From: Bacillus sp. CH30_1T | GTDB lineage: Bacteria; Bacillota; Bacilli; Bacillales; Bacillaceae_B | Direction of reading: 5' to 3' | Assembly (NCBI RefSeq): GCF_008364765.1 | Contig: NZ_VTUY01000004.1 | Span: 186,001-250,000, forward strand | Length of the DNA: 64,000 bases | Shown: positions 10,087-20,270 of the stretch, in pieces | Numbering within the stretch: the stretch's first letter is position 1 | Layout: each line of letters opens with the position of its first letter | Translations under genes and position numbers: made by a program | Notes under the pieces: generated by a model | Databases searched by the model: none | What the model was told of the DNA's origin: nothing | Seen by the model: only the letters and a program-made list of their open reading frames with translations

Positions 10087-11046
10087 GTGGGCTTTATCGA
10101 TATCTTAACAATCCTTATTCCATCAACATTATTGTGGGCATCACCACTTATTTTCACTGCGTTAGGAGGAGCGTTCTCTGAACGTTCTGGTGTGGTTAAC
10201 ATCGGGCTTGAAGGATTAATGGTCATTGGAGCTTTCTCAAGTATCGTTTTCAACTTGGCGTTTGCCGACACATTTGGTGCGGCAACACCTTGGGTAGCTT
10301 TGCTTATAGCAATGGTCATGGGGGCGTTACTCGCCGTACTCCATGCGGTTGCTTCTATTACATTCCGGGCCGATCAGGTAGTGTCCGGAGTGGCAATTAA
10401 TCTGCTCGCCATCGGTTTAACTCTTTTCTTAGTCAAACGTATTTACGGAAAAGGTCAAACAGACATCATTTCTGAAGGCTTTGGAAAGATAGATGTACCG
10501 TTACTTAACAAAATTCCGATGATTGGAGATATTTTCTTCTCCAACACTTATTGGCCACCATTTGTAGCCATCCTTGTGTCCGTCATCGTTTGGTTCATTA
10601 TGTTTAAGACTCCATTCGGTCTCAGATTGCGTTCCGTAGGTGAGCATCCAATGGCTGCAGACACAATGGGAATCAACGTAACGAAAATGCGCTATATCGG
10701 CGTCATCATTTCTGGGGCTTTTGCAGGAGTGGGCGGAGGGGTATATGCCCAGTCAATTTCCTCGGACTTTAGTCACGCAACGATAAGCGGACAGGGTTTC
10801 ATGGCCTTAGCCGCTTTGATCTTCGGTAAGTGGCATCCCCTTGGCGCAATGGGTGCGGCATTATTCTTTGGATTTGCCCAAAGCTTAAGTATCATCGGAT
10901 CGAGTATTCCGTTATTTGAAAACATTCCGAGTGTATATCTGTTAATCGCACCATATGTATTAACAATCCTTGCACTTACCGGATTCATCGGCCGTGCAGA
11001 TGCACCTAAAGCACTAGGTACACCGTATATTAAAGGAAATCGTTAA
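10087..11046 (+). CDS. nupQ: Nucleoside ABC transporter permease (NupQ-like)
   Basis: A 319-aa membrane protein, the second BPD_transp_2 permease of the importer. It contains SERSGVVNIGLEGLM near the N-terminus, a family signature, and the cytoplasmic loop SVGEHPMAADTMGIN. The GTG start begins right after the nupP stop, with AAGGGGGTG upstream. A terminator follows, closing the transport unit. Confidence 0.9.
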   Translation: MGFIDILTILIPSTLLWASPLIFTALGGAFSERSGVVNIGLEGLMVIGAFSSIVFNLAFADTFGAATPWVALLIAMVMGALLAVLHAVASITFRADQVVSGVAINLLAIGLTLFLVKRIYGKGQTDIISEGFGKIDVPLLNKIPMIGDIFFSNTYWPPFVAILVSVIVWFIMFKTPFGLRLRSVGEHPMAADTMGINVTKMRYIGVIISGAFAGVGGGVYAQSISSDFSHATISGQGFMALAALIFGKWHPLGAMGAALFFGFAQSLSIIGSSIPLFENIPSVYLLIAPYVLTILALTGFIGRADAPKALGTPYIKGNR

Positions 11047-11070
11047 TCATATCATAAGCACCAATCAATT

Positions 11071-11104
11071 AAAAGGTATCTCGACATCTCGAGGTACCTT
11101 TTTT
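11071..11104 (+). terminator. Rho-independent terminator of nupQ
   Basis: AAGGTATCTCGA pairs with TCGAGGTACCTT and is followed by a T-run. Confidence 0.85.
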
Positions 11105-11341
11105 GTGTGGTTCTTTCGAAGCTAGTTATTTTTCATATAACGAAACGAAAGAATGAAACATATTGAATATTTTCCATACATATACTAGTTTACTCTATGG
11201 GTATTTTTCCAATAGAGGAAGATGCTTGAAATCAACAACTCACTACATGTATAGTTATACGTAAATACCGCACAATAAAGGTGTTTATAACTTTTTTGAT
11301 TTCAAAAATGACGGAAGTGTGGAACTAAGGAGGACGGTACT

Positions 11342-12616
11342 ATGACAGCCATAAATGAAGTAGTAAAGAAGAAACAAGGGTACACGCTACATATCGTTCA
11401 AACGGATAAGTATAAAACCAACAGTCTGATTTTGAAAATGAAAGCTCCTTTAGACCAAGAAACAGTTACTTTACGCGGATTACTCCCTCATGTGATGCAA
11501 AGCAGTACAAAGACCTATCCGAGTACAACGGAATTAAGATCCTACCTGGATGAATTATATGGTGCTAACTTTTTTACGGATTTAGGTAAAAAAGGTGAGT
11601 ATCACGTGGTCAGCATGTCAGTTGAAATTGCCAACGAAAAGTTTTTAAGGGACTCAGATCCCTTACTTCAAAAAGGAATTGAGTTTTTAGCAGATGTCCT
11701 GCAAAATCCTCATATTGAAAATAACGAATTCGATAAGAAAACGGTCGAGAAAGAAAAACGAAATCAGAAGGTGAGAATACAGGCAGTATATGACGATAAA
11801 ATGCGCTACGCTAATTCCCGGCTTGTAGAAGAAATGTGTAAAGGGGAGCGATTTGCCCTTCATGTTAATGGCATTAGTGAAGAAGTAGAGTCCATAACAG
11901 CCAAGAGTTTATATGAATATTATCAAAAAGTCATGAATGAAGATCAATTCGATCTTTATGTCATCGGCGATGTAGATGTTGCGGAAGTTGAAAATCTGTG
12001 TGATCAACTCCTCCAAATAAACGAACGTACCCCTCTCGAAGTCCATTCATCGGAAGTGGAACAAAAAGAAAGGGAAAACGTCGTGAAAGAAAAGCAGGAT
12101 GTGAAGCAAGGTAAGCTTAATATGGGCTACCGGACACATACACAATATGGTGATGATGATTACTTTGCCCTTCAGGTGTTCAACGGCATATTCGGTGGAT
12201 TTTCACATTCTAAATTGTTCATAAATGTGAGAGAAAAAGCGAGCTTAGCCTACTATGCAGCAAGTAGATTAGAAAGTCACAAAGGATTATTGATGGTTAT
12301 GTCAGGCATAGAATTTGAGAAATATGATCAAGCAGTCGGAATCATAAATGATCAGCTGCAAGCCATGAAGGATGGAGACTTCACGGATAGTGAGATCGAA
12401 CAAACGAAAGCGGTCATCCGCAATCAACTGCTTGAAACCATTGATACTTCCCGTGGGTTGGTTGAGGTCCTATATCATAATGCTGTCGCCCATGAAGAAA
12501 TTGATTTAAAACATTGGCTTGAAGAAATAGAGAAGACGACGAAAGAAGACATCGTGAAAGCAGCAAATAAAGTCGAGCTTGATACCATCTACTTTTTAAC
12601 AGGAATGGAGGGATAA
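11342..12616 (+). CDS. ymfF: M16-like protein YmfF (EF-P modification-associated)
   Basis: A 424-aa protein of the insulinase/M16 fold. It lacks the HxxEH zinc motif; the corresponding segment reads GLLPHVMQSS. It is therefore probably the non-catalytic partner of the adjacent YmfH, as M16 peptidases often act as pairs with one inactive subunit. The family is annotated as associated with 5-aminopentanol modification of elongation factor P, because the genes accompany ymfI. The ATG start has AAGGAGG upstream. The gap to ymfH is two bases, so the two are coupled. Confidence 0.88.
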   Translation: MTAINEVVKKKQGYTLHIVQTDKYKTNSLILKMKAPLDQETVTLRGLLPHVMQSSTKTYPSTTELRSYLDELYGANFFTDLGKKGEYHVVSMSVEIANEKFLRDSDPLLQKGIEFLADVLQNPHIENNEFDKKTVEKEKRNQKVRIQAVYDDKMRYANSRLVEEMCKGERFALHVNGISEEVESITAKSLYEYYQKVMNEDQFDLYVIGDVDVAEVENLCDQLLQINERTPLEVHSSEVEQKERENVVKEKQDVKQGKLNMGYRTHTQYGDDDYFALQVFNGIFGGFSHSKLFINVREKASLAYYAASRLESHKGLLMVMSGIEFEKYDQAVGIINDQLQAMKDGDFTDSEIEQTKAVIRNQLLETIDTSRGLVEVLYHNAVAHEEIDLKHWLEEIEKTTKEDIVKAANKVELDTIYFLTGMEG

Positions 12617-12618
12617 AG

Positions 12619-13908
12619 ATGAAGAAGATTTCTTTCGATCAACTACAGGAAAACTTATATTATGAAAAAATGTCTAATGGACTGGATGTTTATATTCTCC
12701 CGAAAAAAGGGTTTAATAAGACATATGCCACGTTTACGACAAAGTACGGAAGCATTGACAATCATTTTGTCCCTCTGAACGAAGAAGAATTCGTTAAGGT
12801 TCCAGATGGAATCGCCCACTTCTTGGAGCATAAACTGTTTGAAAAGGAGGACGGGGATGTATTCCAGCAATTCAGCCGCCAGGGAGCGTCGGCTAATGCT
12901 TTCACATCCTTTACACGAACGGCCTATCTATTCTCAAGTACTACCAATGTAGAACGAAATTTAGAAACGCTTATTGACTTTGTTCAAGACCCGTATTTTA
13001 CAGAAAAGACAGTCGAAAAAGAAAAAGGTATCATCGGACAGGAAATCACCATGTATGATGATAACCCTGACTGGCGATTATACTTTGGCGTGATTCAGAA
13101 TATGTACAAAAATCACCCTGTGAAGATTGATATAGCAGGAACGATTGAGTCTATCACACCAATTACGAAGGATATGTTGTATCAGTGCTATAACACATTC
13201 TACCACCCAAGCAATATGCTTCTCTTTGTAGTGGGATCTGTAGACCCGGATCAAATCATGAATCAAATCCGTTCGAATCAGGAAAAGAAGGATTATGAAA
13301 AAATGCCTGAGATCAAGCGGAAATTTGATGATGAACCAGAAACGGTTGCTGAGAAGAAGCAAGTCCTTAAGATGAATGTGCAAAGTCCTAAGTGCCTGGT
13401 AGGTCTTAAAGCGCCTGAACCGAATCAGCAAGGCAAGGATATGCTTAGACAAGAGCTTTCGATGAACGTTTTCCTGGATATGCTATTTGGTAAAAGCTCA
13501 ACGTATTATTCTGAACTATACAATGATGGATTGATTGATGAAACATTCCACTATGACTATACACAAGAAAATGGCTTTGGATTCCTAACCGTCGGTGGAG
13601 ATACGGAAAAGCCGGATGAGCTGGCCGAGAAAGTACAATCGCTGCTACTTAAAGCCAAACAACAATCTCTCTTTACAGAAGAGGGGTTAGAAAGAACGAA
13701 GAAAAAGAAAATTGGTGCATTTTTACGTGCCATTAATTCTCCTGAGTTTATTGCAAATCAATTCACACGCTATGCTTTTAACGAAATGGATCTTTTTGAA
13801 GTTGTACCAACACTTGAATCATTGAAGTATGATGATATTCAAGCCGTTGCCAGTACCATTATCAGTGAAGAGCGCTTTACGGTGTGTCAGGTAGTACCAA
13901 AATCATAA
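12619..13908 (+). CDS. ymfH: M16-family zinc peptidase YmfH (EF-P modification-associated)
   Basis: A 429-aa M16 peptidase with an intact inverted zinc motif HFLEH at the start of the domain (GIAHFLEHKLFE) and a downstream Glu-rich segment (EKGIIGQEI) typical of the third zinc ligand. It probably forms a heterodimer with YmfF. A substrate is not known; the operon suggests a link to the EF-P modification pathway through YmfI. The ATG start has GGAGGGATAAAG upstream. Confidence 0.9.
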   Translation: MKKISFDQLQENLYYEKMSNGLDVYILPKKGFNKTYATFTTKYGSIDNHFVPLNEEEFVKVPDGIAHFLEHKLFEKEDGDVFQQFSRQGASANAFTSFTRTAYLFSSTTNVERNLETLIDFVQDPYFTEKTVEKEKGIIGQEITMYDDNPDWRLYFGVIQNMYKNHPVKIDIAGTIESITPITKDMLYQCYNTFYHPSNMLLFVVGSVDPDQIMNQIRSNQEKKDYEKMPEIKRKFDDEPETVAEKKQVLKMNVQSPKCLVGLKAPEPNQQGKDMLRQELSMNVFLDMLFGKSSTYYSELYNDGLIDETFHYDYTQENGFGFLTVGGDTEKPDELAEKVQSLLLKAKQQSLFTEEGLERTKKKKIGAFLRAINSPEFIANQFTRYAFNEMDLFEVVPTLESLKYDDIQAVASTIISEERFTVCQVVPKS

Positions 13909-13969
13909 TAACGGAGGGAGCTGCTCTAGGGTAGTTCCTCTCTTTATGTGGACATTGAGGTGGAAATTG

Positions 13970-14686
13970 ATGAAATATGCTTTAATAACAGGCGCTTCAG
14001 GGGGAATTGGAAGCAGTACGGCTTTAAGTTTGGCAGAAGAGGGATGGAATTTATATTTACATTATCATACGAATGAAAAAGCTATAACAGAGCTGCTACA
14101 TAAGATTGAAAAGTATGGGGTGGAGGCAATCCCCATTCGGGCAAACCTTGCCCTCCCAGAAGAAGTCGCGAGTCTCGTGAACAGTATCTTCCAACTTGAT
14201 GCCATTATTTATAGTAGTGGGAATTCAAGCTGGGGAATGTTTCAAGATCAGACTGAAGAAGAGGTGGACTATTTGATTAACGTTCATGTTAAAAGTCCTT
14301 TACTTCTCATTCAAAAGTTATTGCCTAAGCTGATAGAACGTAAGGGGAGTATTGTAATGGTAAGCTCCATTTGGGGACAGATAGGCGGAGCGTGTGAGGT
14401 CGTTTATTCAACTGTTAAGGGAGCGCAATTGGCATTTGTGAAATCATTGAGTAAGGAGCTTGCTCTAAGCGGAGTAAGGATCAATGCAATTGCTCCAGGG
14501 GCAGTTGATACCTCGATGATGGGGTCGTTTTCTGAAAGTGAACTAGAAGCTCTTAGGGAGGAGATTCCAATGGGGCGTCTTGCTCAGGCAGATGAAATTG
14601 CCGACTCGATTCAATTTCTCACTTCTGCCAAATCCTCTTATATAACTGGTCAAACCATCTCCATCAACGGTGGATGGCATACATGA
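13970..14686 (+). CDS. ymfI: SDR reductase YmfI (EF-P 5-aminopentanone reductase)
   Basis: A 238-aa classical short-chain dehydrogenase. The Rossmann motif TGASGGIG is at the N-terminus, NAG is replaced by SSGNSS, the catalytic Ser lies in VSSIWG, and the active site is YSTVK. In B. subtilis YmfI reduces 5-aminopentanone on EF-P Lys32 to 5-aminopentanol, which is needed for swarming; the assignment here rests on sequence type and the ymfF-ymfH context. ATG 13970 follows GAGGTGG and yields a standard SDR start (MKYALITG). No efp gene is in the window. Confidence 0.88.
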   Translation: MKYALITGASGGIGSSTALSLAEEGWNLYLHYHTNEKAITELLHKIEKYGVEAIPIRANLALPEEVASLVNSIFQLDAIIYSSGNSSWGMFQDQTEEEVDYLINVHVKSPLLLIQKLLPKLIERKGSIVMVSSIWGQIGGACEVVYSTVKGAQLAFVKSLSKELALSGVRINAIAPGAVDTSMMGSFSESELEALREEIPMGRLAQADEIADSIQFLTSAKSSYITGQTISINGGWHT

Positions 14687-14775
14687 AAAAGTTTTTTAGT
14701 CAAATGATTAAGGCGAATAATTTTTCCTCCTGGATACAAACTAAGGTTGTATTTCAATAAAGGAGGTCATGACAA

Positions 14776-15033
14776 ATGTCTGTATTAGATAACTGGTCTG
14801 ATTGGAAAAATTTCTTAGGTGACCGTCTTCACCAGGCTCAACATGGTGGAATGGAAAATGAAACAGTTTCTGATTTAGCTTACCAAATCGGGGACTACTT
14901 AGCGAATCAAGTCGAAGCTAAGAACGATCAGGAAAAAGTGTTAGCGGATTTATGGTCTGTCGCTTCTCCTGAAGAACAACATGCCATTGCGAACATGATG
15001 GTTAAACTTGTTAATAACAATAGTACTCGTTAA
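14776..15033 (+). CDS. ymfJ: DUF3243 small protein YmfJ
   Basis: An 85-aa acidic, mostly helical protein (starts MSVLDNWSDWKNFLG) matching YmfJ (DUF3243), whose function is unknown. An AAAGGAGG site precedes the ATG. A terminator overlaps its stop codon. Confidence 0.85.
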   Translation: MSVLDNWSDWKNFLGDRLHQAQHGGMENETVSDLAYQIGDYLANQVEAKNDQEKVLADLWSVASPEEQHAIANMMVKLVNNNSTR

Positions 15034-15060
15034 GGAGAGGGATTTTTTCCTCTCCTTTTT
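15032..15060 (+). terminator. Rho-independent terminator of ymfJ
   Basis: AAGGAGAGG pairs with CCTCTCCTT and runs into T. It overlaps the ymfJ stop codon. Confidence 0.88.
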
Positions 15061-15214
15061 CTTATATATACTCTGCGATAAGAATCACTTGAGAAGATCA
15101 TTCATTTCGGGTGAAGTCTATACTTCTTTACTATAAACAGCTTATGAGGTTTAAAATGAGAAATTGTACATATTTATGTAGGTTTTGCTTTTCTATTACC
15201 GGAAAATCATTTAT

Positions 15215-15220
15215 TATAAT
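15215..15220 (+). promoter_or_regulatory. Candidate -10 box of ymfK-rodZ-pgsA
   Basis: TATAAT is a consensus sigma-A -10 hexamer in the ymfJ-ymfK spacer, 80 bp before the ymfK start. The -35 (TTCTAT, 18-nt spacing) is weak. Confidence 0.4.
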
Positions 15221-15301
15221 ACCTAGATGTTTAAATAACTTTTCCGAAAAATGTCGATTTTTATCGAATTGGAATGTCACAGTTTTTTCAGGAGGGAACC
15301 A

Positions 15302-16093
15302 ATGGAACGCAAAGAATGGTATTTAGAATATGAAATTCAAAAAAATCGTCCAGGCCTCTTAGGTGATATTTCCTCGTTATTAGGAATGCTTTCTATAAAT
15401 ATAGTGACGATAAATGGAGTAGATGAAGGCAGAAGGGGAATGCTTCTTCTTGCAAACAATGATGAACAGATAATAAGGCTCGAGTCCATCTTACAAACGA
15501 TGGATACAATTAATGTAACAAAGCTCCGTGAGCCGAAATTACGGGATCGCCTTGCCGTTCGTCACGGCCGTTATATTCAGCGTGATGCCGATGACAAGAA
15601 AACGTTTCGGTTTGTTCGTGATGAGCTGGGTTTATTAGTAGACTTTATGGCTGAGCTATTTAAGCAAGAAGGACATAAGCTTGTTGGGATAAGGGGAATG
15701 CCCCGGGTAGGGAAGACCGAATCCATCGTGGCATCAAGTGTATGTGCAAATAAGAAATGGCTCTTTGTCTCTTCTACATTATTAAAGCAGACAATAAGAA
15801 GCAAGCTGATTGAAGACGAGTATTCATCTGAAAATTTATTTATTATTGACGGTATCGTTTCAACTCGCCGTGCAAGTGAAAAACACTGGCAACTAGTAAG
15901 GGAAATCATGAGATTGCCTGCTGTGAAAGTAATCGAACATCCTGACGTATTCGTTCAAAACTCTGAATATTCACTTGAAGATTTTGATTATATCATTGAA
16001 CTTAGAAACGATCCTGATGAAGAAATTACATATGAATTAGTAGAACAAAATAATCTATTTCAAAATTCCGATTTTGGAGGTTTTGATTTTTAA
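15302..16093 (+). CDS. ymfK: DUF3388 protein YmfK
   Basis: A 263-aa cytoplasmic protein. The first 80 residues look like an ACT domain (EIQKNRPGLLGDISSLLGM), and the remainder is the DUF3388 region with GIRGMPRVGKTES, which resembles a Walker A loop. ATG 15302 is chosen because CAGGAGGGAACC lies just before it; an upstream ATG at 15251 lacks a ribosome site. Function is unknown. Its position between ymfJ and rodZ is conserved in bacilli. Confidence 0.85.
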   Translation: MERKEWYLEYEIQKNRPGLLGDISSLLGMLSINIVTINGVDEGRRGMLLLANNDEQIIRLESILQTMDTINVTKLREPKLRDRLAVRHGRYIQRDADDKKTFRFVRDELGLLVDFMAELFKQEGHKLVGIRGMPRVGKTESIVASSVCANKKWLFVSSTLLKQTIRSKLIEDEYSSENLFIIDGIVSTRRASEKHWQLVREIMRLPAVKVIEHPDVFVQNSEYSLEDFDYIIELRNDPDEEITYELVEQNNLFQNSDFGGFDF

Positions 16094-16109
16094 TATTGGA
16101 AGGTGTTAA

Positions 16110-17015
16110 GTGGTGACGGAATTAGGAAATCGTTTAAAGGAAGCCCGTGAAGCTAAAGGTTACAGTCTCGATGATTTACAAAGGATAACAAAGATTCAAA
16201 AACGCTATTTGATTGGGATAGAAGAAGGTTCGTATGACGCGATGCCCGGGAAGTTCTATGTACGTGCATTTATTAAACAGTATTGTGAAGCGGTCGGCCT
16301 TCCTCCTGAAGTGATTTTTGAGGAACATAAGGATGAAATTCCGACAACCTATGAAGATGAGATACCGGTCTCCCTTTCCAGAGTTCAGTCAAGAAAGTCC
16401 GTATCAGAAAGCTCTACCAAGGTATTTGACTTCGTACCCAAACTGCTTATTGCCCTGTTCGTTATAGGTGCCTTGATTGCCGCATGGATATTTTTGCAAG
16501 GGAAAGTGGGGGATAAAGCCCCTGAGACACAAACCTCAGAAAATCAGGAGCAAGTCGCTGTAGATGAAAACCAACCGGCTGAAAGTGAAAAGCCTGAAGA
16601 AGAACCTAAAGATAAAGAAGAAACAGGGGAAAATAAATCTTCAGAAGATGAAAAAGCCGGGGAAGAAAAAGAACAAAAACCAGAACAAACATTAGAGGCT
16701 GTTAATACTACAGGCTATAAAACAACCTATGAACTAAAAAATGCAGATGAATTCAAGCTGGAATTATCTGCTGAGGGTGATACTTGGGTCGGTGTATATA
16801 ACACGAAGGATGAATTGTTGTTTGAAGGGTTATTAAAAGAAGGTAATAAAAAGGGCTTTGACTTTTCCTCCGATAAAATTGCTTATCTTGTAATCGGTAA
16901 CGCTTCGAATACAAATATTTCAGTAAACGGCAATCAGCTTGAGTACAAGGTGTCTTCTACGGATGTTGTAAGACAGGATATTATCATTAACTATGAACCT
17001 AAAGCGACACAATAA
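16110..17015 (+). CDS. rodZ: Cell-shape protein RodZ (YmfM)
   Basis: A 301-aa membrane protein that links MreB to the cell-wall elongation machinery. The N-terminal helix-turn-helix (LGNRLKEAREAKGYSLDDLQ, about 1-70) is followed by a basic juxtamembrane stretch, one transmembrane helix near residues 110-132 (LLIALFVIGALIAAWIF), a Glu/Lys-rich extracytoplasmic linker and a C-terminal beta domain. Two adjacent GTG codons (16110, 16113) are possible starts after GGAAGGTG. It precedes pgsA, the standard Bacillus order. Confidence 0.92.
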   Translation: MVTELGNRLKEAREAKGYSLDDLQRITKIQKRYLIGIEEGSYDAMPGKFYVRAFIKQYCEAVGLPPEVIFEEHKDEIPTTYEDEIPVSLSRVQSRKSVSESSTKVFDFVPKLLIALFVIGALIAAWIFLQGKVGDKAPETQTSENQEQVAVDENQPAESEKPEEEPKDKEETGENKSSEDEKAGEEKEQKPEQTLEAVNTTGYKTTYELKNADEFKLELSAEGDTWVGVYNTKDELLFEGLLKEGNKKGFDFSSDKIAYLVIGNASNTNISVNGNQLEYKVSSTDVVRQDIIINYEPKATQ

Positions 17016-17095
17016 TTGAGGTGAAAGGAGTTTTAATAACTCCTTTTTCTTACATACTATAGCTAGACGTGTTTTTTAGTATTGGAGGTAGAAAG

Positions 17096-17674
17096 GTGAA
17101 CTTACCTAATAAGATTACAGTTTCAAGGATATTTTTAATTCCATTATTTTTAATCATTATGCTTGCACCTTTAAACTGGGGTGACATGATGTTTTTGGGG
17201 GCAGAAATGCCGGTCAAGCATTTTGTGGGGGCTTTGATATTCATCATTGCGGCAACAACCGATTGGATTGACGGTTATTATGCTCGAAAGCTTGATCTCG
17301 TTACGAACCTGGGGAAATTCCTAGATCCATTAGCGGACAAATTGCTTGTATCCGCTGCCTTGATTGTACTGGTTGAGCTTGGTCTTGCCCCGTCCTGGAT
17401 TGTCATTATCATCATCAGCCGAGAGTTTGCGGTAACAGGCCTTCGCCTTGTGTTAGCCGGAGAAGGGGAAGTGGTTGCTGCGGGTCAACTTGGGAAAATT
17501 AAAACATGGGCACAAATCATCGCTATTTCAGCGCTGCTTCTGCATAATGCCATTTTCGAACTGATCAATCTGCCATTTGCGACCATTGCCCTTTGGGTGG
17601 CTATGTTCTTTACTATTTGGTCTGGATGGGACTATTTCAAACATAACAAAAAAGCATTTGTAAATTCGAAATAA
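17096..17674 (+). CDS. pgsA: CDP-diacylglycerol-glycerol-3-phosphate phosphatidyltransferase
   Basis: A 192-aa multi-pass membrane enzyme making phosphatidylglycerol phosphate, the committed step to phosphatidylglycerol. The CDP-alcohol phosphotransferase signature is complete: DG-x2-AR-x8-G-x3-D-x3-D from DGYYARKLD to [11 protein letters not shown] 17096 is preferred to the upstream in-frame codon because GGAGGTAGAAAG lies directly before it and the product begins [11 protein letters not shown], the usual family start. A terminator follows. Confidence 0.94.
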   Translation: MNLPNKITVSRIFLIPLFLIIMLAPLNWGDMMFLGAEMPVKHFVGALIFIIAATTDWIDGYYARKLDLVTNLGKFLDPLADKLLVSAALIVLVELGLAPSWIVIIIISREFAVTGLRLVLAGEGEVVAAGQLGKIKTWAQIIAISALLLHNAIFELINLPFATIALWVAMFFTIWSGWDYFKHNKKAFVNSK

Positions 17675-17679
17675 TTAAC

Positions 17680-17714
17680 AAGGGGATTGATTCTACTGGA
17701 ATCATCCCCTTCTT
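17680..17714 (+). terminator. Rho-independent terminator of pgsA
   Basis: AAGGGGATTGATTC pairs with GAATCATCCCCTT and is followed by T-rich sequence. Confidence 0.85.
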
Positions 17715-17739
17715 TACATCAATGACAGGGGGAATAAGG

Positions 17740-18978
17740 ATGAATGCAGAAATTATAGCGGTAGGATCAGAACTACTATTAGGTCAAATTGTCAATTCCA
17801 ATGCTCAATTCATTTCAGAGCAACTGGCTGAAATGGGGGTGAATGTCTACTACCATACTAGTGTTGGAGACAACCCTGAACGATTGCATGATGCGATTTC
17901 AGTAGGTCAAGGGAGAGCAGACTTGTTGATTTTCACTGGTGGACTTGGACCGACGAAGGATGATTTGACGAAAGAAACCATTGCGAAGTCATTAGGTACA
18001 TCTTTGAGCATGGACGAAGACGCCTTGGAATCAATAAAAGACTATTTTAAAAAGGTCAATCGGGAGATGACCCCCAATAATGAGAAGCAGGCTCTCATTT
18101 TATCTGGATCACAAGTGTTGAATAATGATTACGGTATGGCTCCCGGCATGCTATTGAAAAAAGATGGTAAAGCATACATGCTTTTACCCGGGCCTCCATC
18201 TGAAATGAAACCGATGTTCAGTACTTACGGCAAACAGGCTATCCTTACACTATTAAAGAAGAAAGAAATCATCCATTCACGGGTCCTGCGCTTTTTTGGC
18301 ATTGGGGAAGCTCAGCTGGAAACAGAATTAGAAAATCTGATTGATCAACAAACCAATCCGACCATTGCCCCACTGGCTGGTGACGGAGAAGTAACACTGA
18401 GGCTGACGGCCAAACACGAATCGAAAGATGTGGCCATCACCCTTTTGGATGAATTAGAAATTGAGATTATGCATATTGCAGGAGAATACTTCTACGGCTA
18501 TGATGAGGATTCTCTCGTCGAGGTGGGATTCAAATTATTAAAAGAGAAAGGTTTCACACTATCATGTGCAGAGAGTTTAACAGGGGGTCTCTTTCAAGCT
18601 CAATTAGCTTCATTACCAGGTGCATCTTCCATCCTGAATGGTGGGGTAATTTGTTACCAGGATGAGGTTAAGAAGAAGGTACTCTCCGTGAAAGAAAGTA
18701 CACTTAAACAGCATACCTCAGTAAGCGAAAAGTGTGCACAAGAGCTTGCAGAAAACGTCAAAGAACTTTTATCATCCGATATCGGGATCAGCTTTACAGG
18801 TGCAGCAGGTCCCGGATCACACGGAGGTCAATCTGCAGGAACCGTTTGGATTGGGTTGTCCATGAAAGATCAACCAACTAAAACGTTTCTATTGAATCTT
18901 GGAGGCGGACGAAATGCTAACCGAATGAGAACGGCGAAGTATGGTTGGTATTATTTGATTAAAGAATTGAGTAAGTAA
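17740..18978 (+). CDS. cinA: CinA family protein (competence/damage-inducible)
   Basis: A 412-aa two-domain protein. The N-terminal MoCF-like domain (about 1-170) has GSELLLGQI and [11 protein letters not shown]; the C-terminal CinA/PncC-type domain (about 250-412) has [10 protein letters not shown] and SFTGAAGPG. The family includes ADP-ribose pyrophosphatase and nicotinamide-nucleotide deamidase activities, and it is co-expressed with recA in competence in several Gram-positives. ATG 17740 follows AGGGGGAATAAGG. A terminator separates it from recA here. Confidence 0.93.
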   Translation: MNAEIIAVGSELLLGQIVNSNAQFISEQLAEMGVNVYYHTSVGDNPERLHDAISVGQGRADLLIFTGGLGPTKDDLTKETIAKSLGTSLSMDEDALESIKDYFKKVNREMTPNNEKQALILSGSQVLNNDYGMAPGMLLKKDGKAYMLLPGPPSEMKPMFSTYGKQAILTLLKKKEIIHSRVLRFFGIGEAQLETELENLIDQQTNPTIAPLAGDGEVTLRLTAKHESKDVAITLLDELEIEIMHIAGEYFYGYDEDSLVEVGFKLLKEKGFTLSCAESLTGGLFQAQLASLPGASSILNGGVICYQDEVKKKVLSVKESTLKQHTSVSEKCAQELAENVKELLSSDIGISFTGAAGPGSHGGQSAGTVWIGLSMKDQPTKTFLLNLGGGRNANRMRTAKYGWYYLIKELSK

Positions 18979-18987
18979 TTGTACATT

Positions 18988-19019
18988 GGCTGTCTTCTGA
19001 TATGGAAGGCAGTTTTTTT
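18988..19019 (+). terminator. Rho-independent terminator of cinA
   Basis: CTGTCTTC pairs with GGAAGGCAG and is followed by seven T. Confidence 0.82.
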
Positions 19020-19066
19020 GTGTGAAACCGCTCTAAATTCAATCCAAAACACCCATAGAAAAAAAC

Positions 19067-19080
19067 CGAATGAATGTTCG
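19067..19080 (+). promoter_or_regulatory. LexA (DinR) box of recA
   Basis: CGAATGAATGTTCG matches the Bacillus SOS box CGAACRNRYGTTCG with one change (T for C). It lies directly upstream of the recA -35 hexamer. Confidence 0.85.
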
Positions 19081-19089
19081 ATTTTTTTC

Positions 19090-19118
19090 TTGTTTTCTAT
19101 TATAAAAACGTTTATAGT
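19090..19118 (+). promoter_or_regulatory. Sigma-A promoter of recA
   Basis: TTGTTT (19090-19095), a 17-nt spacer and TATAGT (19113-19118). It is adjacent to the LexA box and about 70 bp before the recA start. Confidence 0.75.
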
Positions 19119-19190
19119 ATAGATAGGTTGGATTTGAGACAAGCTTATAAGTTGTCTATTTCAAGTTCTATATTCAAAGGAGGAAGATTT

Positions 19191-20228
19191 GTGAGCGATC
19201 GTAAAGCAGCCTTAGATATGGCGTTAAAACAAATAGAAAAGCAATTCGGTAAAGGCTCTATCATGAAGCTGGGGGAGCAGACTGATAGAAAAATAGTAAC
19301 ATGCCCAAGTGGTTCACTGGCATTGGACGCAGCTCTTGGAGTTGGCGGGTATCCCCGAGGGAGAATCATCGAGGTATATGGTCCGGAATCATCCGGTAAA
19401 ACAACAGTAGCACTTCATGCCATTGCAGAAGTCCAGGCTCAAGGCGGACAGGCGGCATTCATTGATGCTGAGCACGCACTTGATCCTGAATATGCTCAAA
19501 AGCTTGGAGTAAACATAGATGAATTATTACTTTCTCAACCTGATACAGGTGAGCAGGCACTGGAAATTGCTGAAGCGTTAGTCCGTAGTGGAGCGGTAGA
19601 CGCCATCGTTATCGACTCGGTTGCAGCACTTGTACCTAAAGCCGAAATCGAGGGAGAGATGGGAGATGCTCACGTAGGTCTTCAAGCCCGTTTAATGTCA
19701 CAGGCTCTTCGTAAGCTTTCAGGTGCCATCAACAAATCTAAGACCATTGCGATTTTCATTAACCAAATTCGTGAAAAGGTTGGGGTCATGTTTGGAAATC
19801 CTGAGACGACTCCTGGTGGACGCGCACTTAAATTCTATTCTTCTGTACGGTTGGAAGTCCGTCGTGCTGAAACACTTAAGCAAGGAAATGAAATGGTAGG
19901 GAACAAAACGAAGATTAAAGTCGTAAAGAATAAAGTAGCTCCTCCTTTCCGTGTAGCGGAAGTAGATATCATGTACGGTGAGGGGATTTCTAAAGAAGGT
20001 GAAATCGTCGATCTTGGATCGGAGCTTGATATTGTTCAGAAGAGCGGTGCCTGGTACTCTTATAACGAAGAGCGCTTAGGTCAAGGGCGTGAGAACGCGA
20101 AGATTTTCCTTAAAGAAAATCCGGAAATCCGCAGCGAAATCATGCTGAAAATCCGTGATCATTACGGATTGGACACAGGTCGAGCTGAAACTGATGATCA
20201 AAGTGAGTTAAGCCTTTTAGAAGACTAA
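19191..20228 (+). CDS. recA: Recombinase RecA
   Basis: A 345-aa recombinase that forms filaments on single-stranded DNA, promotes strand exchange and triggers LexA self-cleavage. Walker A reads GPESSGKTT, the nucleotide-binding block [12 protein letters not shown], and the L2 region [20 protein letters not shown]. The C-terminus is acidic. GTG 19191 is chosen because AAAGGAGGAAGATTT lies just upstream and [12 protein letters not shown] is the standard RecA N-terminus; the longer frame to 19074 covers the promoter. It has its own SOS promoter and terminator. Confidence 0.98.
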   Translation: MSDRKAALDMALKQIEKQFGKGSIMKLGEQTDRKIVTCPSGSLALDAALGVGGYPRGRIIEVYGPESSGKTTVALHAIAEVQAQGGQAAFIDAEHALDPEYAQKLGVNIDELLLSQPDTGEQALEIAEALVRSGAVDAIVIDSVAALVPKAEIEGEMGDAHVGLQARLMSQALRKLSGAINKSKTIAIFINQIREKVGVMFGNPETTPGGRALKFYSSVRLEVRRAETLKQGNEMVGNKTKIKVVKNKVAPPFRVAEVDIMYGEGISKEGEIVDLGSELDIVQKSGAWYSYNEERLGQGRENAKIFLKENPEIRSEIMLKIRDHYGLDTGRAETDDQSELSLLED

Positions 20229-20235
20229 CCATAAT

Positions 20236-20270
20236 AAGAGAAGCAGCCATTTTCGGTGTGCTTCTCTTTA
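20236..20270 (+). terminator. Rho-independent terminator of recA
   Basis: AAGAGAAGCA pairs with TGCTTCTCTT and is followed by a T-rich stretch. Confidence 0.82.

Noticed and set aside
13078..13452. 124-aa minus-strand frame inside ymfH
   Set aside because: Antisense shadow of ymfH; composition follows the complementary codons.
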